43,004 bases of DNA. Source: a virus. Numbering within the stretch: the first letter of the stretch is position 1; each line of letters starts with the position of its first letter. Of the stretch, positions 1 to 7,404 are shown piece after piece. The stretch is taken from positions 1 to 43,004 of the IMG/VR virus record IMGVR_UViG_3300025311_000367. One strand, given 5' to 3'. The translations under genes were made by a program, and so were the position numbers. The notes under the pieces were generated by a model that made no database searches, was not told the origin of the DNA, and was given only the letters and a program-made list of their open reading frames with translations.

Positions 1-14
1 AGAATGCAAACCTT

Positions 15-34
15 TACTGTATAAATAAACAGGT
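15..34. promoter_or_regulatory. LexA (SOS) box candidate
   Basis: CTGTATAAATAAACAG at 17-32 fits the gammaproteobacterial LexA operator CTG-N10-CAG with an AT-rich spacer. The last rightmost-to-left gene (Rz) ends at 163, so the box most likely serves a leftward gene beyond the window edge. A purine-rich AAAGG lies leftward of it at 11-15 on the minus strand. Identity of the controlled gene is not visible. UmuD/ImuA-type SOS genes are common at prophage ends, but that is inference. Confidence 0.55.
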
Positions 35-37
35 GCT

Positions 38-73
38 AGGCTCTCGCCCGCTTCGTGCACGGAGTGGGAGCCT
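38..73. other. Hairpin at the left edge
   Basis: An inverted repeat with arms 38-47 and 64-73 (AGGCTCTCGC / GTGGGAGCCT, two G-U type pairs) encloses a 16-nt loop. It lies between the end of the Rz gene and the LexA box and could end leftward late transcription. No clear poly-U tract follows. The rest of 1-162 holds no gene I can support. Confidence 0.3.
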
Positions 74-162
74 TGGCTTGGCTTGCAGGAATGGCTGCGG
101 GTCGAGTGGCCGGGCTGGGTGCTGTAACACCTGGACCGGTCGCTCTTTTCTTGCTGGGGAAG

Positions 163-705
163 TTACGGCGTTGCGGCGGGCTGCCCGGTCAGAGTCCGGA
201 CGTAGCCTTGCAGGTACTCGAGTTTCTTCCGGTCGCGGATCATTCCGGCGCGGATATCCCAAACAGCTGATCCAGCGCGCTCACTGAGTTCGGCGATGGC
301 TCCATCGCCCAGGCCGCTGCTGCCGGTGGCCGCGGACACGATGCGGTCGGCTTCGGCAACTCGGACTTCGATGCGCAACCGCTTACGCTCATCATCAGCG
401 CCAGAGTAAAGCCGGCGCAGCCGCTCATTTTCATCTTGTGCATCTGTCAGTTCCTTGTGTTTTGTTGTGTCCAGATCAGCAAGGCGCTTCTCGAGCAGCA
501 CCCGGGCATCCAGTTGATCGCGCACCTGGTGGGCAGCCGCTCGGGCTATCTCACCCAGGGTGTCGCTGTGGGTTTTCTCAGCCTGAGCCAGCTGCTCACC
601 CATACGCCAGCCGTTGCCAGCCCAGCCAGCGGCAAACACCGCGACCAGCAATGCGCCAAACAACCAGGTGCGTGGTGAGCCGGGAATCAGGTCGGTCAGG
701 TTCAT
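163..705 (-). CDS. i-spanin Rz-like lysis protein
   Basis: 180 aa. Residues 14-32 form one N-terminal membrane segment (WLFGALLVAVFAAGWAG), followed by a long charged, Glu/Arg/Lys-rich helical region, the architecture of inner-membrane spanins (Rz, DUF2514-like). In the family, Rz pairs with the outer-membrane lipoprotein Rz1 to fuse the two membranes in the last step of lysis. Start overlaps the stop of the preceding gene by ATGA (702-705), and a putative Rz1 lies inside it in another frame. It is the last gene of the leftward lysis cassette. Confidence 0.8.
   Translation of the reverse strand: MNLTDLIPGSPRTWLFGALLVAVFAAGWAGNGWRMGEQLAQAEKTHSDTLGEIARAAAHQVRDQLDARVLLEKRLADLDTTKHKELTDAQDENERLRRLYSGADDERKRLRIEVRVAEADRIVSAATGSSGLGDGAIAELSERAGSAVWDIRAGMIRDRKKLEYLQGYVRTLTGQPAATP
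240..443 (-). CDS. Embedded o-spanin Rz1-like lipoprotein
   Basis: 67 aa, wholly inside the Rz gene in a different frame, as in lambda Rz/Rz1. The N-terminus is a lipoprotein signal: basic start, hydrophobic FTLALMMSV and lipobox VSGC, with Cys23 as the predicted lipidated residue. The mature part is short (about 45 aa) and Pro-rich (LPKPT, CPRPP), typical of Rz1. Translation could also begin at Met4 or Met6. Outer-membrane partner of Rz in host lysis by family knowledge. Confidence 0.75.
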   Translation of the reverse strand: MHKMKMSGCAGFTLALMMSVSGCASKSELPKPTASCPRPPAAAAWAMEPSPNSVSALDQLFGISAPE

Positions 706-1016
706 TCGTAGTCCTCCAGCAGAGGCAGATCAACCGTCTGGCCGGCGAGCGCGTGCGTGCAGTCACCCAGGAACTGGATGCGGCCATCGGTTACGAAGGA
801 ATGGCAAACGACCTGGTGCTGATCAGGCCCCCAGCGGTAACGAACTAGAACAGACGGCGTGAATGTCGGCTTGTCGACGCTGCCGTTCCAACCCCAACGC
901 GGCGGCCCATCGCGCTCGACATTCACGCCGTGCAGCATGTCGCAGCCAGGACACTTGAAGAACAGCTGGCTGTCAGCCTTCTCCAGCACCGCTGAAACTC
1001 TCGTGAAGGCGCTCAT
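702..1016 (-). CDS. DUF6527-like phage protein
   Basis: 104 aa. Contains a CPGC motif near residue 22, WGWNGSVDKPTFTPSV in the middle and CHSFVTDGRIQFLGDCTHALAG near the C-terminus, all features I recognise from a small phage family often listed as DUF6527. The Cys/His pattern suggests a bound metal. Function unknown. It sits between endolysin and Rz with ATGA overlaps on both sides (1013-1016 and 702-705), so it is translated as part of the lysis cassette. Confidence 0.7.
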   Translation of the reverse strand: MSAFTRVSAVLEKADSQLFFKCPGCDMLHGVNVERDGPPRWGWNGSVDKPTFTPSVLVRYRWGPDQHQVVCHSFVTDGRIQFLGDCTHALAGQTVDLPLLEDYE

Positions 1017-1564
1017 AAAATCACCTCACGCGCCCTACCCCACAGCTCCAGCCGATCCTTCAGGCCATTCAGGCCGCCGTTGATGCGGCGCGTTATCAGA
1101 TTGAACTGGCCCTGATCCGCCAGGGTGTTCAGCTCTTTCATCCACCAATACCAGCCAGCCGATTGCGCAGCCCACTCGGGTTGCTCCAGCAACTGCGGTT
1201 CACGCAGCAGGCGGTCATCGCCGAACAACGCTGCGCTGCACTTCAGGTAGTTGTAGCGGCCGGTGACCTGGATCAGCCCGCGCCCGCGGTAGAGCTGGCC
1301 GTCGCCATCGGCCTCGGGGGTGTTGCCCAGGCGCGCTGCCAGAGGGCCGGTGTCGTACTTGGCCAGGTAGGCGTTATTGCCCAGTTCCCGCGTGAACTGC
1401 AGCTGTCCGGACTCGTGGCCGATCTGCGCCAGGAACGCGGCCATGCGCTTGGGCCGGTCAAACTGCCAGCGCTTGGCAGCGGCGTTGATGGCAGGAACAA
1501 AAACGCCCGCTGAGCGGCGGGCGTTGGGCATGATATGGAGCAATTGCTGCTCGGTTATTTCCAT
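1013..1564 (-). CDS. Endolysin, glycoside hydrolase family 19 (chitinase-like)
   Basis: 183 aa from ATG 1564, chosen because GAGGA lies just upstream on the minus strand. The GH19-type lysin core is clear: AAFLAQIGHESGQLQFTREL with Glu51 and Glu60 as likely catalytic residues, then YRGRGLIQVTGRYNYLKCS and AAQSAGWYWW. Expected to cut the glycan backbone of peptidoglycan at lysis. No signal peptide, so it should depend on a holin; the holin candidates are 22 kb away near 24 kb. An intrinsic terminator hairpin sits 21 bp upstream of its start. Confidence 0.88.
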   Translation of the reverse strand: MEITEQQLLHIMPNARRSAGVFVPAINAAAKRWQFDRPKRMAAFLAQIGHESGQLQFTRELGNNAYLAKYDTGPLAARLGNTPEADGDGQLYRGRGLIQVTGRYNYLKCSAALFGDDRLLREPQLLEQPEWAAQSAGWYWWMKELNTLADQGQFNLITRRINGGLNGLKDRLELWGRAREVIL

Positions 1565-1584
1565 GTTTCCTCCGGGCGAAAAAA

Positions 1585-1603
1585 AGCCCGCTCTCGGCGG
1601 GCT
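1585..1603 (-). terminator. Leftward intrinsic terminator
   Basis: Arms AGCCCGC (1585-1591) and GCGGGCT (1597-1603) with a 5-nt loop; on the minus strand the hairpin is followed by a run of U (plus-strand A tract at 1579-1584). It ends leftward transcription immediately before the endolysin ribosome site, so the lysis genes need read-through, antitermination or their own promoter. Confidence 0.75.
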
Positions 1604-1693
1604 TATGAAGATCTGGAACAGCATCACTACTGGCGAACGACCTTAGCGTTCCACTATGCTTGGTTGCTCGCCTCAACAAAAAAGGACTTTTTT

Positions 1694-2131
1694 ATGCAAA
1701 CCATGAACTTCAAAGACGCTGACTCGGCCACTACTGAGCTAGCAAACCTCAAGAGAAAGTGGGTCAGAATTACCGACCGGTTTACCGGCTTGATTCAATA
1801 CTGGAGCGACGTTGCCACCACACATCTCGGCAAAATCGTTGCGATTGATCAAGTAGAGGAAGGGAGCAATCGTTTCACCGCTACAACGCTAGGAAAAAAC
1901 TTCACTGTTGAGATGACCTCGATCATTTTTAATGGCGAGCTATACGGAAGAATTCTTATCCACACTCCGACCCCTCTAAACAGCAGCCGCCTTCTGGCAG
2001 GTGAGGTTTTATTGAGTGATAGCGGAAAGATTCTGTCCCCGGAAGGAGCGGTACTCGCTGACAGCAATGCCGATAGCACTGCCGACTATCAGCTGCTCTG
2101 CGAAATCATTCGCGTAGCTATTGCGGACTGA
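1694..2131 (+). CDS. Hypothetical protein, moron-like, opposite strand to late genes
   Basis: 145 aa from ATG 1694, chosen over an upstream in-frame start because AAGGA (1682-1686) is correctly spaced. No family recognised. Sequence is soluble, mixed alpha/beta in character (IFNGELYGRILIHTP), without membrane segment. It is the only plus-strand gene among the leftward late genes and its base composition is clearly more AT-rich than its neighbours, both marks of a moron (a later cargo insertion, often lysogen-expressed). It ends 9 bp before the convergent stop at 2141. Confidence 0.65.
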   Translation: MQTMNFKDADSATTELANLKRKWVRITDRFTGLIQYWSDVATTHLGKIVAIDQVEEGSNRFTATTLGKNFTVEMTSIIFNGELYGRILIHTPTPLNSSRLLAGEVLLSDSGKILSPEGAVLADSNADSTADYQLLCEIIRVAIAD

Positions 2132-2140
2132 TCCAAGAAG

Positions 2141-2377
2141 CTAAACCTCTACGTCATACTGCGGCAGGCTCGGTGCCTGCCCAGTGATCTGGCCGTCGAT
2201 GATGAAGGCCTTTAGTCCCACCGCTACATCGACACCGCGCGCCGAGATCTGCACGCCGTTGCGTAGCTCGATGATGCTGGTACCGGTGGCGGTGCTGATA
2301 CTGATCACCTCGCCCACTGAGCGGCTGCCGCCTGGCAGCAGGGCTTTGAAGCGTGTCCATGGGTTTACCGTGGCCAT
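2141..2377 (-). CDS. Small phage tail-region protein
   Basis: 78 aa, starts with MATVNPWTRFKALLPGG and is rich in small beta-forming residues (VGEVISIS, GTSIIELRNGVQI). The start overlaps the stop of the 616-aa protein. I recognise no named domain. Similar short proteins follow the tip protein in siphophages of Pseudomonas, where they are presumed structural. Last gene of the tail module. Confidence 0.7.
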   Translation of the reverse strand: MATVNPWTRFKALLPGGSRSVGEVISISTATGTSIIELRNGVQISARGVDVAVGLKAFIIDGQITGQAPSLPQYDVEV

Positions 2378-4227
2378 CAGGCACCTCCGGCGTGGTGGCG
2401 CTCTAGGCGTAGCACCTGGCTGACGCGGCTGGCACCGATGCCGTCGGCGCTGATGTCGACGCCCAGGCAGAGGCCACGCCAGGTGTCGCCGGGGTCGCGC
2501 ACCTCGCAGAGCATGCCCGGCTCAACCAGCCCTGGCGCGCTGCCCACCGGGAACAGTGGGATGGTGCGGCTGGCGATTTCCTGATGGCCGCCCTTGCTGA
2601 TCTCGCTGATGCCGCGTGCTCGGGCCGCGTCGGTGGCGGTGATCAGGTCGTCGAACACATCCGGCGCGGGCTTGTTGCCCGCCGTGCCCTGGCGGCGCAC
2701 ATCCACCGCCACGCCGTGGCTGGTGCCGCTGACGTAGACGCTGTCCCATTCCGGCTGGGGTGACCATTCGCCGCTTGAGTCGGTGATGATCTCGGCCGGG
2801 ATGATGCGGTCCATGATCGCGCTGCTCCACCACCACACCGCCTCGCGGTAGCGCGGCAGCACGGTGAGCGCGTCACCTTCCCGCGCCGGCCGCACGAATG
2901 CGCCTGCGGCCTCGGCCACACGGGCGATCACCTGCATGGCGGTCTGGTCCTGGTAGGTCAGCGCGCCGGCCGGGATGGTCCAGTCGGGCGGGCCGATGCC
3001 GGTGGCGTCCCAACTCAGGGTGAAGCCGGTGAACAGCAGCTGATCCTCTGCCGCCTGGCGGGCGTTGATGTCTACTGCGTTGACCGCGCTGCGCATCGGG
3101 GCATACGGCGCGGCCAGCAGCTGGGTGCGGCTGTTGCCGCTGATGCTGAAACGCTCGGCCGGAAACTTGGCGGTGCTGCTGTAGCGCTCAACCAGGAAGG
3201 TCCAGACCCAGCCGTTGATAGTCAGCTCCAGGGTTTTCGGGCCGCTGGCACCCGGCCGCACAAGGTTGAGCGAGGTGCGGCCGAACAGATCGGCGCTGAG
3301 CTTCCAACTGAAGCTGTCGATATCCAGGCTGGCCTTGATGCCGGTGGCATCCACAGGCGTGCGGTCGGGCAACACCACCAGGCTGACGCTGTTGGCGATC
3401 ATGTAGGTCTCCAGTATGTCCGGTTCTACCGGCGGCTCGATGATGATCACCGGGCCGTTGTAGTCGGGGTATGTGATGCCAATCGGGTGCGTATCGACCG
3501 GCGTGCCCCAGCTCCAGGGCAGCGAGCGGCCCCAGTCGAGCTGTTGCGGTGTGCCGTGACGGATGCCGACACACTGATCGCGCGGCTGGGTTGGCCGTTC
3601 GCGCAGGCTGCGCCCGAGGCGGAAGTACACCGGCGGGTTGCGTGCCGGCTGGTAGCGGGTGCCGTTGAAGCGGAACGCCAGCGGCTGCGCCCCCGGGCGG
3701 TAAGGCGGCAACTGCTCGACATACACCCACTCGGGGCCGTAGCGATCCGTGTCGCGGTGGCGGCTACCCAGGCTGGCGTCCGTCGGGATACCTATCTGCC
3801 AACTCGAATGCAGGCTCAACCGATCAAGCGGAATTGCCCACTGCCAGGCATCAGCGGTACCGGAGTCACGCACGCCCGGGGTTGACCAAGGCGAGGCCGT
3901 GGCGGCAGCAGACAACGGCCGCGCAGCTGTCCAACCATCGCCCGCGCCACTGTCGGCTGGCACGCCCACGCCCCAGGCAGAGCCCATGGCGGCATCCTGG
4001 GCGGGTGCCTGCTGATGGCTGAGCACCACACGAACCTCGCACGGCGGCACCGAGCGAAACGCTGCCACTGTTTCAGCATCGGCAGCATCAGCCCGCGACC
4101 ACCCTGCCCGCGCTGACATGCGCAGGCGGGGCGGCTCCGGGTAGATCACATCGACATGGCGGGCACGCAGCACGAACACCAACGGCACCGGCGGCTGGTA
4201 AGGCCCGGTGAGGCGGAATCTCTGCAT
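2377..4227 (-). CDS. Large tail tip / baseplate protein
   Basis: 616 aa, GC-rich, Trp- and Pro-rich, no signal or membrane segment. N-terminal half is loop-rich (LTGPYQPPVPLVFVLRARHVDVIYPEPP); residues from about 300 on resemble phage hub-type folds (SWKLSADLFGRTSLNLVRPG, FSISGNSRTQLLAAPYAP). It lies in the usual slot for tip/host-contact proteins downstream of tape measure. Exact role not proven; a hub or receptor-contact subunit is the best reading. Confidence 0.65.
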   Translation of the reverse strand: MQRFRLTGPYQPPVPLVFVLRARHVDVIYPEPPRLRMSARAGWSRADAADAETVAAFRSVPPCEVRVVLSHQQAPAQDAAMGSAWGVGVPADSGAGDGWTAARPLSAAATASPWSTPGVRDSGTADAWQWAIPLDRLSLHSSWQIGIPTDASLGSRHRDTDRYGPEWVYVEQLPPYRPGAQPLAFRFNGTRYQPARNPPVYFRLGRSLRERPTQPRDQCVGIRHGTPQQLDWGRSLPWSWGTPVDTHPIGITYPDYNGPVIIIEPPVEPDILETYMIANSVSLVVLPDRTPVDATGIKASLDIDSFSWKLSADLFGRTSLNLVRPGASGPKTLELTINGWVWTFLVERYSSTAKFPAERFSISGNSRTQLLAAPYAPMRSAVNAVDINARQAAEDQLLFTGFTLSWDATGIGPPDWTIPAGALTYQDQTAMQVIARVAEAAGAFVRPAREGDALTVLPRYREAVWWWSSAIMDRIIPAEIITDSSGEWSPQPEWDSVYVSGTSHGVAVDVRRQGTAGNKPAPDVFDDLITATDAARARGISEISKGGHQEIASRTIPLFPVGSAPGLVEPGMLCEVRDPGDTWRGLCLGVDISADGIGASRVSQVLRLERHHAGGA

Positions 4228-4237
4228 GGGATAGGCT

Positions 4238-5848
4238 CTATTCGACGAAGGTCATCTTTAGCGGGCCATGGCCCACCGGCTGGTAGTACGGCCGGGCTTT
4301 TGCGGTCGCGGCACCGATGGCACCCTCGGTGCCGTCGCCGGCATCGGCCCACCAGGTTGGTTCGGTCGCGCCGGAGTTGCCCGGGGTGATGACCTCATAG
4401 ACGTAGCCGTTGTTTACGGTAGGTCGCAGGCGGGTACCAGTGCTCAACTCAAGCCCCGCCTGCCAGGCCACGCCGGGGAAGTCGGCAGCGAAGGCAAACA
4501 CATCGCCGCCACCATATACCTCGGTGTTTACGCGAAACTCGCCAACTGCGTTTGAGTAGGCACTCCCCATAACCACATAGCCTGTATCGCGCTTCTCGAA
4601 CACGGAAACTTCAGCATTTACCAACGCTCGTACCGTGCCGAGCAACGGGTGAATCTCCTCAACCACACCATCCAGGTAGGCGGGATCGCCATCTATAACC
4701 GGTCCGCCACCACCACCGCCAAGGCTTGCCGTATCAAAGGTGAACAGTTGCTGCGCACCACCGGTTTGGAGTGACGTTCTACTCGACGCCATTTCCGGAT
4801 AAACCGCCGAGGGGGTATAAGTCACCCCGTTTAGCACTACCGGACTTCCTCCAAACGTCACCCCGCTCAGCCCCACGATATGTCCAGCGGCTGACGCTAA
4901 GTAGCGATAGCTATCCCCTGAAGGCGGCAAGTAATACTTGTTCGCTGCAACATAATTCCCTTCTTGCAACCTATCTAGGCCAACGTCTTCTGATACTACA
5001 ACCCTAAACGTCAAACGCCGACGCACCCTCAGAGTTATATTTAAATGGCCAGAGGAATCAGTTTGCCCAAGACCGTAGTACCGCCCTCCCGCCTCATATA
5101 ACAACGGCCTGGCAGTCGGGACACCAAGCACCAGAGTGTCGATAACCAAGTTAATAAATTCTACAAAGTACGGGCGTGGAGCAGGCAGCGTTGCGTCATC
5201 GAACCAGCCAGCAGCAGTGAAGCGCCCCTCAAACAAGGCGTCCAAGCTGGCTAGCGTTGGTGCAGTAGTTGTCCGTGTGTACCAGCTCCCAATAGTTGAT
5301 GTCCACTTAACCACATCCGTGAATACCGTATCGCCTGGCGCACCAATATTCACGAAACGATCATAAGCACCCAAAAAACCACCGACAAAAACAACTCGAT
5401 TGAACTGCTTGGGCTCTAAAGAATAGAAAGCCGAGCCGTTATTCAGGAGTGAATTATTTGTCGAGGTAGTTGATGCGTTAACCAGACAATCGGTAAAGTA
5501 GCAATTAAAGAAAGGGACCGACACAGCTGTACTAGTTATCTGCAACATCTGCACCCGGAGATAGCAATTTAGCAGGGTGACACCCGCCATAATTGCCGCG
5601 CCAGCAGATGCGCTGTTTAAAACCATTGCAATAGCATACCCATCGGCATCAATAATTTTTGATTTATAGGTGCCCGCTTCCGAACTCGAAAGCCCCCCGC
5701 TCCCAGAGTACGAGCAGTCCATGGTCACTCTAAAATACCCCTCCCCAGCGGGATCACGCAGAACCGCACCAAGCGCTGCATCGCTGCTTATCAACCAAGG
5801 ATCTATTTTAGTTCCCTGGCCTATCAGCCCATCCGTAACAGCTGTCAT
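4238..5848 (-). CDS. Probable tail fibre / tail spike protein
   Basis: 536 aa. Begins with a short anchor-like stretch and continues in a Ser/Thr/Gly/Asn-rich, beta-strand-rich middle with repeated aromatic and turn motifs (NCYLRVQML, NCYFTDCLVNAS), a flexible Gly run (SLGGGGGGP) and a C-terminal region containing NNGYVYEVITPGNSGATEPTWW, a motif seen in phage carbohydrate-contact domains. Roughly 4700-5830 is noticeably more AT-rich than the flanks, which suggests exchange of the host-range module. Start overlaps the upstream stop by 1 nt. Receptor binding is inferred, not shown. Confidence 0.6.
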   Translation of the reverse strand: MTAVTDGLIGQGTKIDPWLISSDAALGAVLRDPAGEGYFRVTMDCSYSGSGGLSSSEAGTYKSKIIDADGYAIAMVLNSASAGAAIMAGVTLLNCYLRVQMLQITSTAVSVPFFNCYFTDCLVNASTTSTNNSLLNNGSAFYSLEPKQFNRVVFVGGFLGAYDRFVNIGAPGDTVFTDVVKWTSTIGSWYTRTTTAPTLASLDALFEGRFTAAGWFDDATLPAPRPYFVEFINLVIDTLVLGVPTARPLLYEAGGRYYGLGQTDSSGHLNITLRVRRRLTFRVVVSEDVGLDRLQEGNYVAANKYYLPPSGDSYRYLASAAGHIVGLSGVTFGGSPVVLNGVTYTPSAVYPEMASSRTSLQTGGAQQLFTFDTASLGGGGGGPVIDGDPAYLDGVVEEIHPLLGTVRALVNAEVSVFEKRDTGYVVMGSAYSNAVGEFRVNTEVYGGGDVFAFAADFPGVAWQAGLELSTGTRLRPTVNNGYVYEVITPGNSGATEPTWWADAGDGTEGAIGAATAKARPYYQPVGHGPLKMTFVE

Positions 5849-7395
5849 CAGTCTGCATCCCCTCTAACCTGAATCTGGAATTTGTCATCCTCAACCGTGC
5901 CCTGCCCCGCCAGTACGGTGCGGCAGATCCATAGCGGGCCGAGGCATGAATCAGTGTTGAAGCGAATCGCGTTACCCGCCGCCCAGCCGCTGCCCCAGCC
6001 ACCCGCCGCGATGGTGAAGTACGGCGCACTGTTGGCCGGGTTGATCGGCGCGCAATCCACACCGATGTTGCCGGTGGCGATGATGCCGAGCTGCTGCTCG
6101 ACCACCTGGAAGGCACTGCTGCTGGTAAACACCAGCGCCCACTTGCCGGCGATGCTGCCCTTGTTGGTGACAACGGGCGGGTAGTTGAGCTGGTCGTACT
6201 GGGCGGTGGTGCCGTCGCCCACCACGTTGTCGCTCCAGTTCGGCGCGCCGCTGTTCCAGGTCTTTTGCGCGAACCATTTGTACAGCCGCGCCTGCAAGTC
6301 GCCCCAGGCCACCGCGCTGGAGACCTTCGCTGTAGCCGGCGGCAGATCCCACGGCACAGGGCTGTTGATGCCCAGCACACCGCTGATCTGCACCTCTGTA
6401 CAGACCGTCATGTGCTCCACCAGGTCGCGCACGGTGAGCGGCGGTACCAGCGGTACGCCCTCGGCATCGTTGAGCACCAGCGGGTCCGCGAAGGTCACGC
6501 GGCCGAGCAGCTTGTCGACGGTGTAGGCCTGCGGGTCCAGCCCCACGCCGTTGGCATCCACCACCTCGATGTCGGCCTGGTGATCGCGCGCCAGACTCAC
6601 CACCAGGCCGGGCGTTGGCGTGCCGATGCCCGTCTCGGCGGTGTGGTGGATGACCAGCACCTCGCCATCGCGGTAGATGGGCACGCGGCCATCAGCCGGC
6701 AGGCGCACCGGGTCGAGGCCGATCAGCTCGGCATTCAGCGGCAGGCTGGTGTAGAGCACGGTGTTGTAGCGCAGCAGCAGCGGGATAACCGGGATCTCAC
6801 TGTTGCCGCTGGCGTCCGCCGGGTTGCTGGTGAAGCGCACGCGGATGATGCCGGTGGCGATATCGACAGTGCCATGCACCACCGGCCCGGTGAACTCGCC
6901 GTTGTTGTTGGCGGTGGCCACCACCACCGCGGCGGTGTCTGCGCGCACCACGGTGAGCTGCAGGCTGCCCGGGCGCAGTGGCGCGCCGGGGGTGCGCCAG
7001 GTGGCACCGGTAATGCTGAACCCGCTGTTGGTAGTCAGGCAGCCCTGCAGGCTGATGCTGGCACTCGCGCCGGCCGGGTAACTGTTGAGCCGCGCTTCGC
7101 CGGCGGCGTAATCCACGGTGCCGACTGCCACCCCGGCGTTGGTCTGGCTGCTGATGTTCTTGTAGAGCACGCCGTCGCGGTCGACGTAGGTTTCGCCGCC
7201 CCAGCTGAGGATGAGCGAGCCGGGCAGGATCGGCTCCTCAATGGCTGGCAGCAGGTCGAAGGTAAGCTCGGGCGCAGGCTGGCTGTCGGTTTGCGGGCCG
7301 TAGCTGGTACCGGCGGGCTGGGCACGCATCACCAGGGTGCCACCGAACTGCTCCTGCAGGGTGGTGGCGGTGCTGATCAGTTTGACATCGGACAT
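5848..7395 (-). CDS. Baseplate / tail structural protein with PGS-type beta repeats
   Basis: 515 aa. Residues about 57-116 and 141-220 hold two copies of a unit that begins LPGSL/RPGSL and contains a short G-x-V-D-x-A-x-G turn, the same unit found four times in the adjacent 669-aa protein. The C-terminal 170 residues (WGDLQARLYKWFAQKTW... and the Gly-rich AAGGWGSGWAAGN) are different. Virion location is inferred from the position between the fibre and the 669-aa protein. Confidence 0.65.
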   Translation of the reverse strand: MSDVKLISTATTLQEQFGGTLVMRAQPAGTSYGPQTDSQPAPELTFDLLPAIEEPILPGSLILSWGGETYVDRDGVLYKNISSQTNAGVAVGTVDYAAGEARLNSYPAGASASISLQGCLTTNSGFSITGATWRTPGAPLRPGSLQLTVVRADTAAVVVATANNNGEFTGPVVHGTVDIATGIIRVRFTSNPADASGNSEIPVIPLLLRYNTVLYTSLPLNAELIGLDPVRLPADGRVPIYRDGEVLVIHHTAETGIGTPTPGLVVSLARDHQADIEVVDANGVGLDPQAYTVDKLLGRVTFADPLVLNDAEGVPLVPPLTVRDLVEHMTVCTEVQISGVLGINSPVPWDLPPATAKVSSAVAWGDLQARLYKWFAQKTWNSGAPNWSDNVVGDGTTAQYDQLNYPPVVTNKGSIAGKWALVFTSSSAFQVVEQQLGIIATGNIGVDCAPINPANSAPYFTIAAGGWGSGWAAGNAIRFNTDSCLGPLWICRTVLAGQGTVEDDKFQIQVRGDAD

Positions 7396-7404
7396 GTGAG
7401 CCCC

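Noticed and set aside
1-162. Left attachment site by direct repeat with 42780-42840
   Set aside because: Only CTGTATA is shared (17-23 and 42785-42791), too short and inside a LexA box on the left; the left junction may lie outside the window.
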